64,000 nucleotides of DNA, taken from the NCBI GenBank assembly GCA_024291935.2, contig CM044312.1, forward strand, positions 72,621,001 to 72,685,000, written 5' to 3'. The translations under genes were made by a program, and so were the position numbers. The DNA comes from Okapia johnstoni (lineage: Eukaryota > Chordata > Mammalia > Artiodactyla > Giraffidae). Numbering within the stretch: position 1 is the first letter of the stretch; every line of letters starts with the position of its first letter. This document shows, one piece after another, positions 37,376-48,069 of this stretch. Below the pieces are notes generated by a model that was given only the letters and a program-made list of their open reading frames with translations, did no database searches and was not told the origin of the DNA.

Positions 37376-38506
37376 TCACCTTGCTATTCTTTGGAACTCT
37401 GCATTCAAATAGGAATATCTTTCCTTTTCTCCTTTGCTTTTCACTTCTCTTCTTTTCACAGCTATTTGTAAGGCCTCCTCAGACAGCCATTTTGCTTTTT
37501 TGCATTTCTTTTCCATGGGGCTGGTCTTAATCCCTGTCTCCTGTACAATGTCACGAACCTCTGTCCATAGTTCATCAGGCACTCTGTCTATCAGATCTAG
37601 TCCCTTAAATCTATTTCTCACTTCCACTGTATAATTATAAGGGTTTTGATTTAGGTCATACCTGAATGGTCTAGTGGATTTCCCTACTTTCTTCAATTTA
37701 AGTCTGAATTTGGCAACAAGGAATTCATGATCTGAGTCACAGTCTGCTCCCGGTCTTGTTTTTGCTGACTGTATAGAGCTTCTCCATCTTTGGCTGCAAA
37801 GAATATAATCAGTCTGATTTCGGTGTTGACCATATGGTGATGTCCATGTGTAGAGTCTTCTCTTGTGTTGTTGGAAGAGGGTGTTTGCTATGACCAGTGT
37901 GTTCTTTTGGCAAAACTCTATCAGCCTTTGCCCTGCTTCATTCTGTATTCCAAGGCCAAATTTGCCTGTTACTCCAGGTGTTTCCTGACTTCCCTCTTTT
38001 GCATTCCAGTCCCCTATATTGAAAAGGACATCTTTTTTAGGTGTTGGTTCTAAAAGATCTTGTAGGTCTTCATAGAACCATTCAACTTCAGCTTCTTCAG
38101 CGTTACTGGTTGGAGCATAGACTTGAATTACCGCGATATTGAATGGTTTGCCTTGGAAACGAACAGAGATCATTCTGTCATTTTTGAGATTGCATCCAAG
38201 TACTGCATTTCAGACTCTTTTGTTGACCATGATGGCTACTCCATTTCTTCTAAGGGATTCCTGCCCACAGTAATAGATATAATGGTTATCTGAGTTAAAT
38301 TCACCCATTCTAGTCCATCTTAGTTCGCTGATTCCTAGAATGTCGATGTTCACTCTTGCCATCTCCTGTTTGACCACTTCCAGTTTGCCTTGATTCATGG
38401 ACCTAACATTCCAGGTTCCTATGCAATATTGCTCTTTAAAGCACCGGACCTTGCCGCTAGCGTCAGTCACATCCACAGCTGGGTATTTTTTTTGCTTTGG
38501 CTCCAT
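37376..38506 (-). pseudogene. BovB endonuclease domain and linker (copy 5)
   Basis: Two in-frame segments are separated by one stop (38210-38212). The first (38210-38506) has G-T-W-N-V-R-S-M and the I-S-E-L-R-W motif with the metal-binding Glu. The second (37376-38173, continuing frame 37376-38209) has V-I-Q-V-Y-A-P-T, then G-D-W-N-A-K (Asp/Asn active site), then D-Y-I-L-C-S-Q-R-W, and S-D-H-E-F-L-V (catalytic Asp-His). A basic linker follows. Apart from the stop, the endonuclease fold looks complete, with all expected catalytic positions present. The frame then breaks before the RT. Confidence 0.9.
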
Positions 38507-39020
38507 CCCATCATTCTTTCTGGAGTTATTTCTCCACAGATCTCCAGTAGCATTTTGGGCTCCTACTGACCAGTGTCCTATCTTTTTGCCTTTTCATACT
38601 GTTCATTGGGTTCTCAAGGCAAGAATACTGAAGTGGTTTGCCATTCCCTTCTCCAGTGGACCACATTCTATCAGACCTCTCCCCCATGACCCGTCCGTCT
38701 TGGGTGGCCCCACACAGCATGGCTTAGTTTCATTGAGTTAGACAAGGCTGTGGTCCGTGTGATCAGATTTGCTAGTTTTCTGTGATTATAGTTTCAGTTT
38801 GTCTGCCCTCTAATGCCCTCTCGCAACACCTACCATCTTACTTGGGTTTCTCTTACCTTGGACGTGTGGTATCTCTTCACGGCTGCTCCAGCAAAGTGCA
38901 GCCTCTGCTCCTTACCTTGGACAAGGGGTATCTCATCATGGCCACCCCTCCTGACCTTGAACGTGGAGTAGCTCCTCTTAGCCCTCCTGTGCCCATGCAG
39001 CCGCTGCTCCTTGGACATGC

Positions 39021-40175
39021 ACTAAGATAACATATATGAGACACTTATTTCAACAACTGGCAGATAAACCCTCAGTACATGTTAACTCTGTTATTACATC
39101 ATCATCATAATTTATAGTTCTTTGCTTAACCATACAATCTAGAATTGTAATGCATATGATACTAAAATTCTTTTCATTTGCTGAACTGTTAAAAAAAAAA
39201 AAAAGAGGGTCAATTAAATTTTTTATCTACTACATATAATGTGTATAAAGCTTTACAGATCTGCCATATGACTTGATTGTCAGCTTGAGGCTATAGGTAG
39301 GTTCTGTAGTTACTCTCTTTGACAAGAAAGGTAATTAGAAATATGACTGTGGGCTGCTCATTCACAAAACCTATTACTGTTATTATTAATAGAGCTGTTG
39401 TCAGAACTTGGGCCATGCCATGCAATTCCTCTTCTATAACTTTTTTTGTGCATTATGTATGCTTCTCAGATATGTTGCAATATGTATAACTACTCAATGT
39501 ACTTCACTCTTCCTCTTTTACTTCACACGTGTTACATTCCATGAATCAGCTGATCTATATTCTAAAGGATTTTTGAAACCATAGAAATGCTAGACTAAAG
39601 TTTATTATTTTTCCTATTTTTGGAGAAAGCATTTCAAAGCTTGACATAATACTTAAAAGGGAATTACTGTGAAAGTTAACAGCATAAAAATAGAAATCTT
39701 CAGTATTTTAAAAATTCAATAAAAATAAAGTTTAGTCAAAAAATTTTTTTTCTAAAAATTGTCAAATGTCAGAAGACTGGTTATTTCCTTACTAGCTAAT
39801 AAGGAAAAGATTTCACAAATATTTAAAACTATAAATGCTAATATGCTTTAGACAATAGGTGAAACTTCACTCAAATATTTAGCAATAAAATAAGTACTTA
39901 TTACAAAGTTTAGTATGAGCCAGTGTGACCAATGTATGAAGATGAGTCTTTTCACATATTGCTGTATACATGTATGAACAGAAATTTGGCAAAACTCCCC
40001 CTGCCAAAACAAGTACATACTTTTCACCCAGAAATTTCACTTTCTGCTGTTTACTAGTGTCCTAGCACAGTAAACAAAATTATATATGTACATGAATTTT
40101 TAGCATTGTTTTTGTAAGATCAAAGAACAATTTGGTTAGCCAAAGAGTTTGTTCATGTTTTTCCATTATGTGTGT
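39021..40175. other. Unassigned A+T-rich region
   Basis: No gene or named repeat. It has an A-run at 39191-39204. Confidence 0.35.
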
Positions 40176-40366
40176 ATGTGCATGTTCAGTCATGTCCAAC
40201 TCTTTGCGACCCCATGGACTGTAGCCTCTCAGGAGCCTCTGTCCATGGGATTCTCCATGCAAGAACACTGATTTGGGTTGCTATTTCCTCCTCCAGGGGA
40301 CCTTCCTGACACAGGGATTGAATCCGTGTCTCCTGCATTGGTAGGCAAATTCTTTACTCTGGGAAG
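40176..40366 (-). mobile_element. Bov-tA SINE, head truncated
   Basis: Antisense Bov-A body plus most of the tRNA-derived head. The normal CACTGAGCCACCAGGGAAGC end is shortened to CTCTGGGAAG at 40357-40366. Confidence 0.85.
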
Positions 40367-40446
40367 TAAGAGGGAAGAAAGGTGTAACAGAATGGAAAAA
40401 AATAGAAAAATCAAAAGTTCTATTACATATGATATTGGTCATTTAA

Positions 40447-40541
40447 AAGACAATGGTACTACAATATTGTAAAGTAATTAGCCCCCAACTAAAATAAATA
40501 AATTTATTAAATAAATAAATAAATAAATAAGACAATGGTAC
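40447..40541 (+). mobile_element. Short L1-type 3'-end insertion with (AAAT)n tail
   Basis: Perfect 13-bp repeats aagacaatggtac at 40447-40459 and 40529-40541 enclose 69 bp. That segment reads TACAATATTGTAAAGTAATT, a short unique part, then an AAATAAATAAAT tail. The unique part resembles the common 3' end of ruminant L1 elements. The insertion itself is certain; the family assignment is less so. Confidence 0.75.
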
Positions 40542-40677
40542 ATTTTTAGGACTATTTTTTCAATAATGGAGAAAGAAAAAAGAGAGTTAACACTATCAAT
40601 GATATGAAAATATCTCCAACTCCTTAATATTAAAGAGACAAGTTGTAGAAAGTGTGATTCAGTATATGGTTTAGTCC

Positions 40678-40711
40678 ATGTGTGTGTGTGTGTGTGTGTA
40701 TATATATGTTA
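40678..40711. repeat. (TG)n(TA)n microsatellite
   Basis: About ten TG units followed by TATATATATG. Confidence 0.85.
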
Positions 40712-41032
40712 TAAATTTTTAAGTTTATACTTAGGAAATCAGTAAAATGATGACTATATGCTGTGTTTATACTTATAAATTTATAACATACAGAAGTGTA
40801 TACTTATAAGTTTATATACATATGTAAGTTTAAAATTTATAAAATTACTAGGCGGTGGTGGCATACCTAACGTTGGTCACTTCTGAGGAATAAAATTGAT
40901 GCTTGAGTGAGACTTCTCATTTTACATCTTTTATAATATTCAATATTTTTTACTTGTCTATATTACCTTAATGAATTCCCTAAGATAAAAATTTGTTTAA
41001 TAGAAAAAGACCACCATACAAATTATTTATTA

Positions 41033-41200
41033 AGCAAATACTATATATATCAAGGACTGCACTGAGTTCATCACATTACTCCTCTCGCCTTTGCAACAAT
41101 TCTGAGAGGGAGCTATTTCCACTATGACTTAGAGAGGTAAGGTAGTAGCAACAAGTCACACACTGTAGAAAGGGATGAATTCCAAATTCTGAGTTAGGTC
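41033..41200 (+). mobile_element. MIR SINE, degraded
   Basis: A TACTATATATATCAAGGACTG block, then TCACATTACTCCTC, CAACAATTCTGAGAGG and a CTTAGAGAGGTAAGG block. All follow the order of the MIR consensus. Confidence 0.5.
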
Positions 41201-41304
41201 CATTTACTTCCATAGCATATGCGCTTCATCTCAACAGTATAATAACCTCTGATTTCTGGCCATTCTCATGTCTTTCAAAAATATTATTGTGGTTATGACA
41301 ATCA

Positions 41305-41420
41305 TGTGCATCCAGTCATTCAACTGATTGATTACAGCTGTGAGCCTGCTCTGTGCTCCTGGGGCTTCAGCAGTGCAATAAACAGACAAGGGTCTCTCAT
41401 TCCATGGAGGCAACATTCTA
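41305..41420 (+). mobile_element. L2-class fragment
   Basis: Follows the LINE2 3'-end order: CATTCAACTGATTGATTACA, GCTCTGTGCTCCTGGGGCTT, CAGCAGTGCAATAAACAGAC, CATGGAGGCAACATTCTAGC. Confidence 0.45.
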
Positions 41421-41559
41421 GCAAATGCAGAGAAAGCACCAAAAAAAAAAGTCAAATGCTTGTCTGATGGTGCCATGTGATCTCCAGTAATCAGAGCGGA
41501 AGTGAGAAAGGGACAATGACTTGAGGGGAAGGGAAGCACTTCATTGCCTCACAGTCAGG

Positions 41560-41760
41560 CCACTGTCAAGTGCTGCACACAATCCACCTCAGTTAGTCCT
41601 TATTATGACTCTCTTATTCAGTTTTCTCCATTTTTTGATTAAGAAAGTAAGAATAAACTGTTAGTTAACTCCTAATCCCCAGTCAATACAGCTAGCAGTA
41701 GTACATCGCGAGTCACTGTAGTCTGTCTGATTCCAAATTCTAAGTGATCTTCCAGGTAAA
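41560..41760 (+). mobile_element. MIR SINE, degraded
   Basis: A CACTGTCAAGTGCTGCACAC start, a TCCTTATTATGACTCT middle and TCAATACAGCTAGCAGTAGT near the 3' side, in MIR order. Confidence 0.42.
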
Positions 41761-43400
41761 AAGTTTGCAAAGCACTGTGCCTAGGCTGACTTAGTATACT
41801 GACAGTTTGAGCTTTCATTCTGCTACATCTGTCTAGTGTTCTAGTGGACTTACAGAAGGTAAGGTATACTCTCCCATAAAAATATCCCTTAAAAATACTG
41901 CATATACATAATCTTTTAAAAATGAAAACCCCAACGTGCATTACTGAGAAATGGGTGCAGCAGTTTTCTGCCTTGTTGTTCCAAGGTGAACATTTTGCTC
42001 AAAATACAGACAAATGATTGCAGATTTTACTTGGCTCTGGGTTTCCTGTGTCTTCCTGTATCAGGAACTGTTGTGTACAGTATTAAACAGTTAACAGCTG
42101 CCTGTGGAAATGTAAATTTGACTCTTTGGGCTGCTCATGGGAAAGTGTGACATTTTCCTCTCCAAAGACAACGAATTTAGATGTCATTAGACTACTGATT
42201 AAATAGTAATCCAAGTTCAGTGTCAACTTAAGTATCAATTTTATATGTATTTTTTCTGAAATATCTTACTCTAACAATGTTCATTTTTTACACAATTCAA
42301 TTATCCTTTCAGTGCATTTAAGATAGGCTGTTTAAAATAGCATCTGAACTTCTGTGTTGGTGGGCTATTTCTGAATTGTCACACTGGAAGGTATTTGTGT
42401 ACTTATGTACTTGTGTATATTTTTGAGAATTAAGGCTGAGAAGGAAATGTATCAAAGCAACTTAAATACAATAAAATAGATATTCATAATAAAAATAATT
42501 ATCAAACTAGCCTTTATATTACCTTTTTATTAATCTAACAAAGATAAATGTCACAGTGGTAAGGGAATCACCTTTTTAAATTATCTAAAATCTTTATTCT
42601 TTTTAAATGAAAAGCATAAATCATAATGAGATTACACAAGGCCATTTCTACTTTATCCTAATTAAGTGATCAGATATTTGGAAAAACAATCCCAATATAA
42701 CTAAAGACTTCTATAACTTATTAATTTTTAAATAAATTTGTCTATAAAAATATCCTAGAAAAAGAAAGCAATGCTCAAGGTAAAATATTGCTTTGGGTTC
42801 CTTTCCAGTTGTATTGCACAGCTAGCAAATGAGAGAATCCAACACATGCCTAGAAACAGCAGCACAAACAGCCCAGTGAGGACTGGTTTAAATATGATCT
42901 AATGAAGTAAATGTATTTCTGCCTGTTATTGTTTCTTTTAAAGTAACTTAATTATATACTTTTACTATTTAGGGTGGCTTTTAATATGAAGTTTTATTTA
43001 AATATTATTTAAAGTTGTCTTTTTATCTAAAGAGATCTAAGAGAAATACAACTTCTTGGTTTTCATAGAAGGATTTTGCTCTGCTCATGAAATTTCCGTA
43101 AGACTAACAGAAAACAATGAATAGTGAAGAGCTTCCAGTTACAACAGTAGGCTATTTCCTTTTTTAAAGTCTGTTTGTCATCCTTGTTGATCGACAAAGT
43201 CCAACTGTTTTCAGAATCATTAGGCTTGACATACTTTGGATAAATGATGCATAGAAAGTATGTTTTATTTAAACTTCATGAAATAGGTGTTTCAAGCAGG
43301 AAAGTGAGTCCGGTAATTCTTCCCATTCTACATTTTCCACCCCCGGGCCCGGTTTATCATCTGGAATAATGACTGTATTAATATAATAAAAGAGTAGATG
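41761..43400. other. CD36 5' flank, unassigned
   Basis: About 1.6 kb directly upstream of the CD36 proximal promoter, with no recent retrotransposon recognised. It may contain enhancer sequence, but nothing specific can be read by eye. Confidence 0.35.
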
Positions 43401-43436
43401 TCAGGCTGCTCAGCAAGTTAGCTCCTTTTGTCTCTC

Positions 43437-43449
43437 TGGCCTCTGACTT
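43437..43449 (-). promoter_or_regulatory. CD36: DR1 element, candidate PPAR-RXR site of CD36
   Basis: The + strand reads TGGCCTCTGACTT. Its complement is AAGTCA-G-AGGCCA, two AGGTCA-like half-sites with a one-base spacer (DR1), each with one mismatch. DR1 sites bind PPAR-RXR heterodimers. CD36 is an established PPAR-gamma target, and from memory the published proximal PPRE of human/mouse CD36 has this or nearly this sequence. It lies about 270-300 bp upstream of the likely transcription start, which also fits. Binding in this species is inferred. Confidence 0.65.
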
Positions 43450-43629
43450 ACTTGGATGGAAAAATGGCCAAAAGGAAAAAAAAAAAAAAAGACAGCAGAG
43501 GATCTCAGATATAGGTAATAGGTCCTCACTACAATATAAAAACAGACCCATAAGACCTATCACACCCCTCCCACACACTCTAAGTGGGAGGTGTGGGGTT
43601 TCCTTTTTTTTTTTCAAACTCCTCTTGGA

Positions 43630-43730
43630 ACAAACCACTCATTGGTATCTGACTGACGTTGCCTTTCTCTTTTTTTTCTTAAAGCATATTTAAACTCACA
43701 CACTTTTTATAATGAGGGTTTCAGTGTAGG
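43630..43730 (+). promoter_or_regulatory. CD36: CD36 proximal core promoter
   Basis: An inverted CCAAT (ATTGGT, 43641-43646), a TGACG half-CRE-like site (43653-43657) and a TATA-like TTTTTATAAT (43703-43712) lie ahead of exon 1. An AACCAC at 43633-43638 is only a weak RUNX-type match. The TATA-like box would set a start around 43730-43740, consistent with where homology to the known CD36 5' UTR begins. Positions are visible; function is inferred from CD36 biology. Confidence 0.5.
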
Positions 43731-43822
43731 GTTTTCTGCAGGATACCATTTGGTCCTACTAAGAACTGACTGTTCAAATGTTGGAACATTTGATCGGAAA
43801 ATACTTCTTAGTCTTTTTAAAG
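43727..43822 (+). other. CD36: CD36 exon 1 (non-coding, 5' UTR)
   Basis: The segment ends at TTTTTAAAG with donor GTAAGT at 43823. It resembles, as I remember it, the first exon of human CD36 transcripts from the proximal promoter: the CTGCAGGATACCATTT, then TGTTCAAATGTTGGA and ACATTTGATC blocks. The 5' boundary is a guess from the TATA-like box. It contains an upstream ATG at 43778-43780. The exon joins exon 2 at 51578 across a 7.75-kb intron. Confidence 0.7.
43778..43822 (+). promoter_or_regulatory. CD36 upstream ORF, first part
   Basis: The ATG at 43778 opens fifteen codons to the end of exon 1. After splicing, three more codons and a TGA follow in exon 2 (51578-51589), giving the 18-residue peptide MLEHLIGKYFLVFLKIYH. 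No other ATG is present in the inferred 5' UTR. Human CD36 has upstream ORFs reported to tune its translation; the human one at this position, from memory, begins with the same residues. Translation here is inferred, not shown. Confidence 0.6.
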
Positions 43823-45499
43823 GTAAGTCATAATGATTTTTTTTTTTAATTTCTGTCTCCTAAATGACAGGAGATGACACTATTATATACACAGCAGCAG
43901 TAAGCAGGAACTGTTTTTTTTGAAATCATTAGGCTTTTCCTAAAAGCTAGATTTGTGCTGTTTCCAAAGTTATCAACCTTACCTTTTATGTTTAAGAAAT
44001 ATTAAAACTCTGTCCAATAATCAGTGTCATGCTGCTTCTTGGCGTTTAAAACCTTATCTTTCTGCATAAACAGTTTTTGTTAAAATGATGTACTGTCCAA
44101 TTTTGGTACTTCAGAACTTTTATTGTCTACTCAGAGTATTTATGCATGGTTTTTAATTTAAATTATGAATGAAAATCAACATAAATAAAAATCAGTTTAG
44201 TAGGATTAGTTCTTTAAAGTCACTTGCCACTCTTATGCCAACATGCTTCCTCATATGCAATTCATCAGTACTTATTATTTTGGAGAGTCTTTGGTTTATT
44301 TAATCTTCTGTTTTTTAATGTCACAATTTTTTGGTGAACCTGACTTTGTATACATGGTTAACAGCAGTGTATATTTTGGATATATTCCTCTTAAGCATTT
44401 TAAAAAAATTCATTCTCACTGAATTTTACTTGCTGCTGGGAATGGTAAATTATATTAATTCCAAATGATTCTGATTTATATAACTGTATAAATTATACAA
44501 AATTTGGTAATAGAATTTTTTAAAAATTGAAGTTTTTGTGTTTTTAGGAAGCTTATTACAAATACCAGCAAATTATTTTCTTGAATGATACTACTAATAC
44601 ATGACAAATAATTCTGGAGAAATTAAAAGTTATATGTTAATTATAGTAAGTGAACTCATACGTAACTGTAAATGGCATAAATTCTCTAAAGTAAATTTCA
44701 AACAGTATCTAGAATTGTCAAGTAACATACTGAAAAATGTTTTTAAAATCTTTGTACTTTTCAGTTCTTTAGTGAGTAGTTTTAAATTAGTAAAAAGAAA
44801 AAAAGACAACCCAAAATCAGTGCTCTTAATAATCAATCAAAAAAGAACTATAATAACATTTTTCAAAAATTTTGTTATATAGAGAGTCCAGTGGTCCACT
44901 GGATTTCATGAGAGAAAAAAACTACAAAGAAATGTTTTTCATTTACCAGAATCATTACGAGACCAGAATAATAAATTCAATACACAAACATCAGATAGAA
45001 GTTAAACTGAGAGGAATAAAACTATAATTAGAGAGGTACTGGACGGAGTGCACTGAAAATTTTGGAATTTATCTTGGGAGTTATAGTTGCTACACTATAT
45101 ATAGGCAAAAAATCTTGTGGATTTTTTTGTCCTGAAAGAATTGATTATGTAACTATTTTCTGATTTAATCACAAGGTATTTTTTAATTCAGTGGCCCAAG
45201 TCATGGCTGAAAGTTTTGAGGAATTATTCTAACCTAGGAGTTGATTTTTCATTTGCATAATATTCTAAACCCCTGTATACCTAAGAATAAGCCATCTCAT
45301 CAGATTTTATTGTAATCTAAGAGTTTTAGAAATGATCATTTATTATTTATGAAAAAGACATTTAGTAGAATTTTTAAAAATACTTGGCCAATTCACAATA
45401 ATATTTTACTGTTATGTTACAGTTCAATATATTTCATAATATTTCAAATAACAGGTGCTACAATAGGAAATTTTATTCATTCTCACTGAATTTTACTTG

Positions 45500-45610
45500 A
45501 CATTTATAACCATGTATGATGTATATATACCCATTTTAGAGGAAACTGAGCCACAGAGAAACTATAATGTTAGCCTGCAAAGCAAACCTAAATTACTTGA
45601 ATTCAAAGCC
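45500..45610 (+). mobile_element. MIR SINE fragment
   Basis: ATATACCCATTTTAGAGG, AAACTGAGCCACAGAGAAAC and a following TAGCCTGCAAAGC part match the MIR core order. Confidence 0.6.
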
Positions 45611-47867
45611 CAGAATAATAACTACTGACAATCTTATATTATCTTCCTGTTCATAGTAAGAGTTGGGTTGGGGAAAAAGAAACAATAGCATTTCTATCAG
45701 GATTCAAAAATCAAGAATGGTGCTAGATAATTCTATTTAAACTGATAAGACTCTAAGAGAATCATTTCAAATCTATAGTAATCTCTATAATCAAGTACTC
45801 TAAAACCTACTCCAAAAGACTGGTGTGTTTCTAGAAGAACATTTAGTGTGAAAATGAAGTCAATGTAATTATTTTAAGATTACCAAACATAAAGTTGTTA
45901 TATCTGAAAGGCATAATTTAGTGGAGTGTATTATATTATAAATATCTATACATTTTCTATTATATATATTTACCTTCATATATTCTGATAGGATGGAAAT
46001 GCCCATGTACATTAAAAAGATTATGGTAACTTCAATAAGAGAAAATGATGAAGATTTCCAAATCTAGTTATTTAAACATTTTCTACAGAGCCCTAGATTT
46101 CTGTGGGGATGACTCAGAGCCCAAATGAGATCTGACTAGAAGGGGAAAGGGCCCTTCCTGCCTGCTTTGATCAGGATAGCTATTCTTTTAACTACCCTCA
46201 TATGTTGGGATTGCATGTAAAATAAGTCTTAGTCTAGTGACCTTCTGTATCCACTTGATGAAACACAACCAAATTTAAATAACTGATTTAACCAGCTTGA
46301 TATGAATCTGCATCTTACTCATGTCTAGGGAATCATGGCTTTGCAAACACACCTAGTATCGTGTAAAGCAAGAATGTGAGAAGGAACTTAATTTGGAGAG
46401 CTAATTTTTATATTCAACCTGTCGTTGAATTAATCACCCCCAAACTCCAAACCTGGGTTTTGTGGGCAAATACTATATTAGGTGAGGAAAAGACTGTGTA
46501 TTAAAATAATTACTTGTGTGTCTAGTAGAAAACAGAGATGTTGTGATCTGGTTTCCTATTCTGAGGAAAAGCAGAAGGAAGGCTTGTGAATAGAATAGGA
46601 AATTTGCGATATTCACTCATGAGTTAGAAAATGTCATCCAGGTCCTGGCATTCATTTATACCACAAGTATGTAATATGAACCTGTTTTAAAGTTTCATAG
46701 TTCACATCCCAGGACACCATACCTCTTGGCCATGCCTTTTTATAGGTGGAGTTTCCAAGGAAACACAGCTCTATACACACATGAAAATAATCACAAATTC
46801 TCTGGAAGTTTCTCTATTATTCTGACCTACTTATGGGGACACTTCTTAAAGCTCAGTCTCAGTTCCTGCCACCAGGTTTCCAACATGGAAAGGCATAACA
46901 CACCTAAGTTCATCTAGAAACACACTGTTGACTTGACAGCAAGAAAATAAACAGCCCACATGTAGTTACATTCACAAACTCTACAAAAAGAGTAGGATTT
47001 ATGGTCTGTGAACTGATAGGACACAGCTGATCTCCATACAGATTCAAGAAAGTTATGGCATTAGTGGGATCTTACAATGTCTTTATTTTCTCGTCCTTCT
47101 TCTTATAAGTCTCAAAAATAAGTTTTCTTTCCTATATATGTGAATTTTTTGTTTTCTAAATTTAAGTACTTTAAGCAAGCAGTAAATTATTATTTCTAAT
47201 GAATAAATAAGGGTAAGGAATAAAATTTAACCTAAAATTAGCAAATACATTTTATTGTGAAAGAATCTGTATGACTAAGAAAACCAAGTGTGCAAAATGC
47301 AAATTTTATATGCTCTAAATAGCTACATTTGAGAGAACAATGGAGACAAACTACAGTTTATAAAGCTGTTATTTAGTACAGCACGCTGAGTAACCTGAAC
47401 TTTTTGCTATGTATTCAGTGCATGTCCTATTTAATTTGTTCGTTCCTCCTTTGCTTCAGGTGAATAAAACTACAGTCACATGTGTGCTCAGGCGCACATA
47501 TATATATATATATTGTGGGCATATATATATTCTCTTACAAGATAGCCCTTTTGAGCAGAGACAGGGATCAAAAATCTAACAAGTCATCTAGAAAGCCAGA
47601 GGCTAGAATTATTCTCTAGAGAGGGGGTTGTAAAAGTAACTTTACATATCAGAAAGGAGGAGACTTATAAATGGCTGCTGTTCAGCGTATGGAATTTCCA
47701 TACGAATGAGATACATGAATTTCTATTATCCCCAAAAGCCGGCTTGCCAGCTCTCTGGCACCTATATTCAGGTGCTGTTAAGGAACATAGAATTCATGCA
47801 AGACTGAAAACAGCACACAGGAAGCCTCCTGTTAAATGTATCCTGACAATAAATGAACAAAAATAAG

Positions 47868-47950
47868 TAGTTCCCCCATATTCTTGGGGGGAACTATTTC
47901 CCTCAAGACTCTCAGTGGGTGCCTGAACCTAGAGATAGCACCAAACCCTA
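47868..47950. mobile_element. MER2-like Tigger DNA transposon end
   Basis: GTAGTTCCCCCATATTCTTG followed by CTCAAGACTCTCAGTGGGTG, then CCTGAACC and ATAGCACCAAACCC. This is the order of a pogo/Tigger-type (MER2) terminal region. The rest of the element is missing. Confidence 0.6.
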
Positions 47951-48069
47951 AGTAGTCCCCCCTCATCCAAGATTTTACTTTCTACAGGTTCGGTTAGCTT
48001 CAGTTGACCACTTTTGACTGTGGATAAGTGAAACCATGGAAAGCAAAGCCATTGATAAAGAAGGATTAC
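47951..48069. mobile_element. Tigger-like miniature element with terminal inverted repeats
   Basis: The left end AGTAGTCCCCCCTCATCCAA and the right end GATAAAGAAGGATTAC are imperfect inverted repeats about 45-50 bp long, enclosing a short core. This is typical of an internally deleted Tigger/MER non-autonomous element. Confidence 0.55.

Larger units (their letters stand above)
36151..39020 (-). mobile_element. BovB, end-to-end but internally deleted (copy 5)
   Basis: Runs from the AGTTC-repeat tail (36151) to the 5' leader (about 39020). Relative to copy 1 it lacks roughly 390 bp between 37132 and 37133, which encode RT motif A and surrounding palm. It also lacks or has scrambled the segment near 37206-37350. 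The 5' leader at 38850-39010 contains about three imperfect repeats of a CCTTGGAC...GTATCTC unit. Confidence 0.92.

Noticed and set aside
43633..43638. RUNX (PEBP2/CBF) site in the CD36 promoter
   Set aside because: AACCAC is followed by T rather than A, so the TGTGGT core is not complete; kept only as a weak mention.
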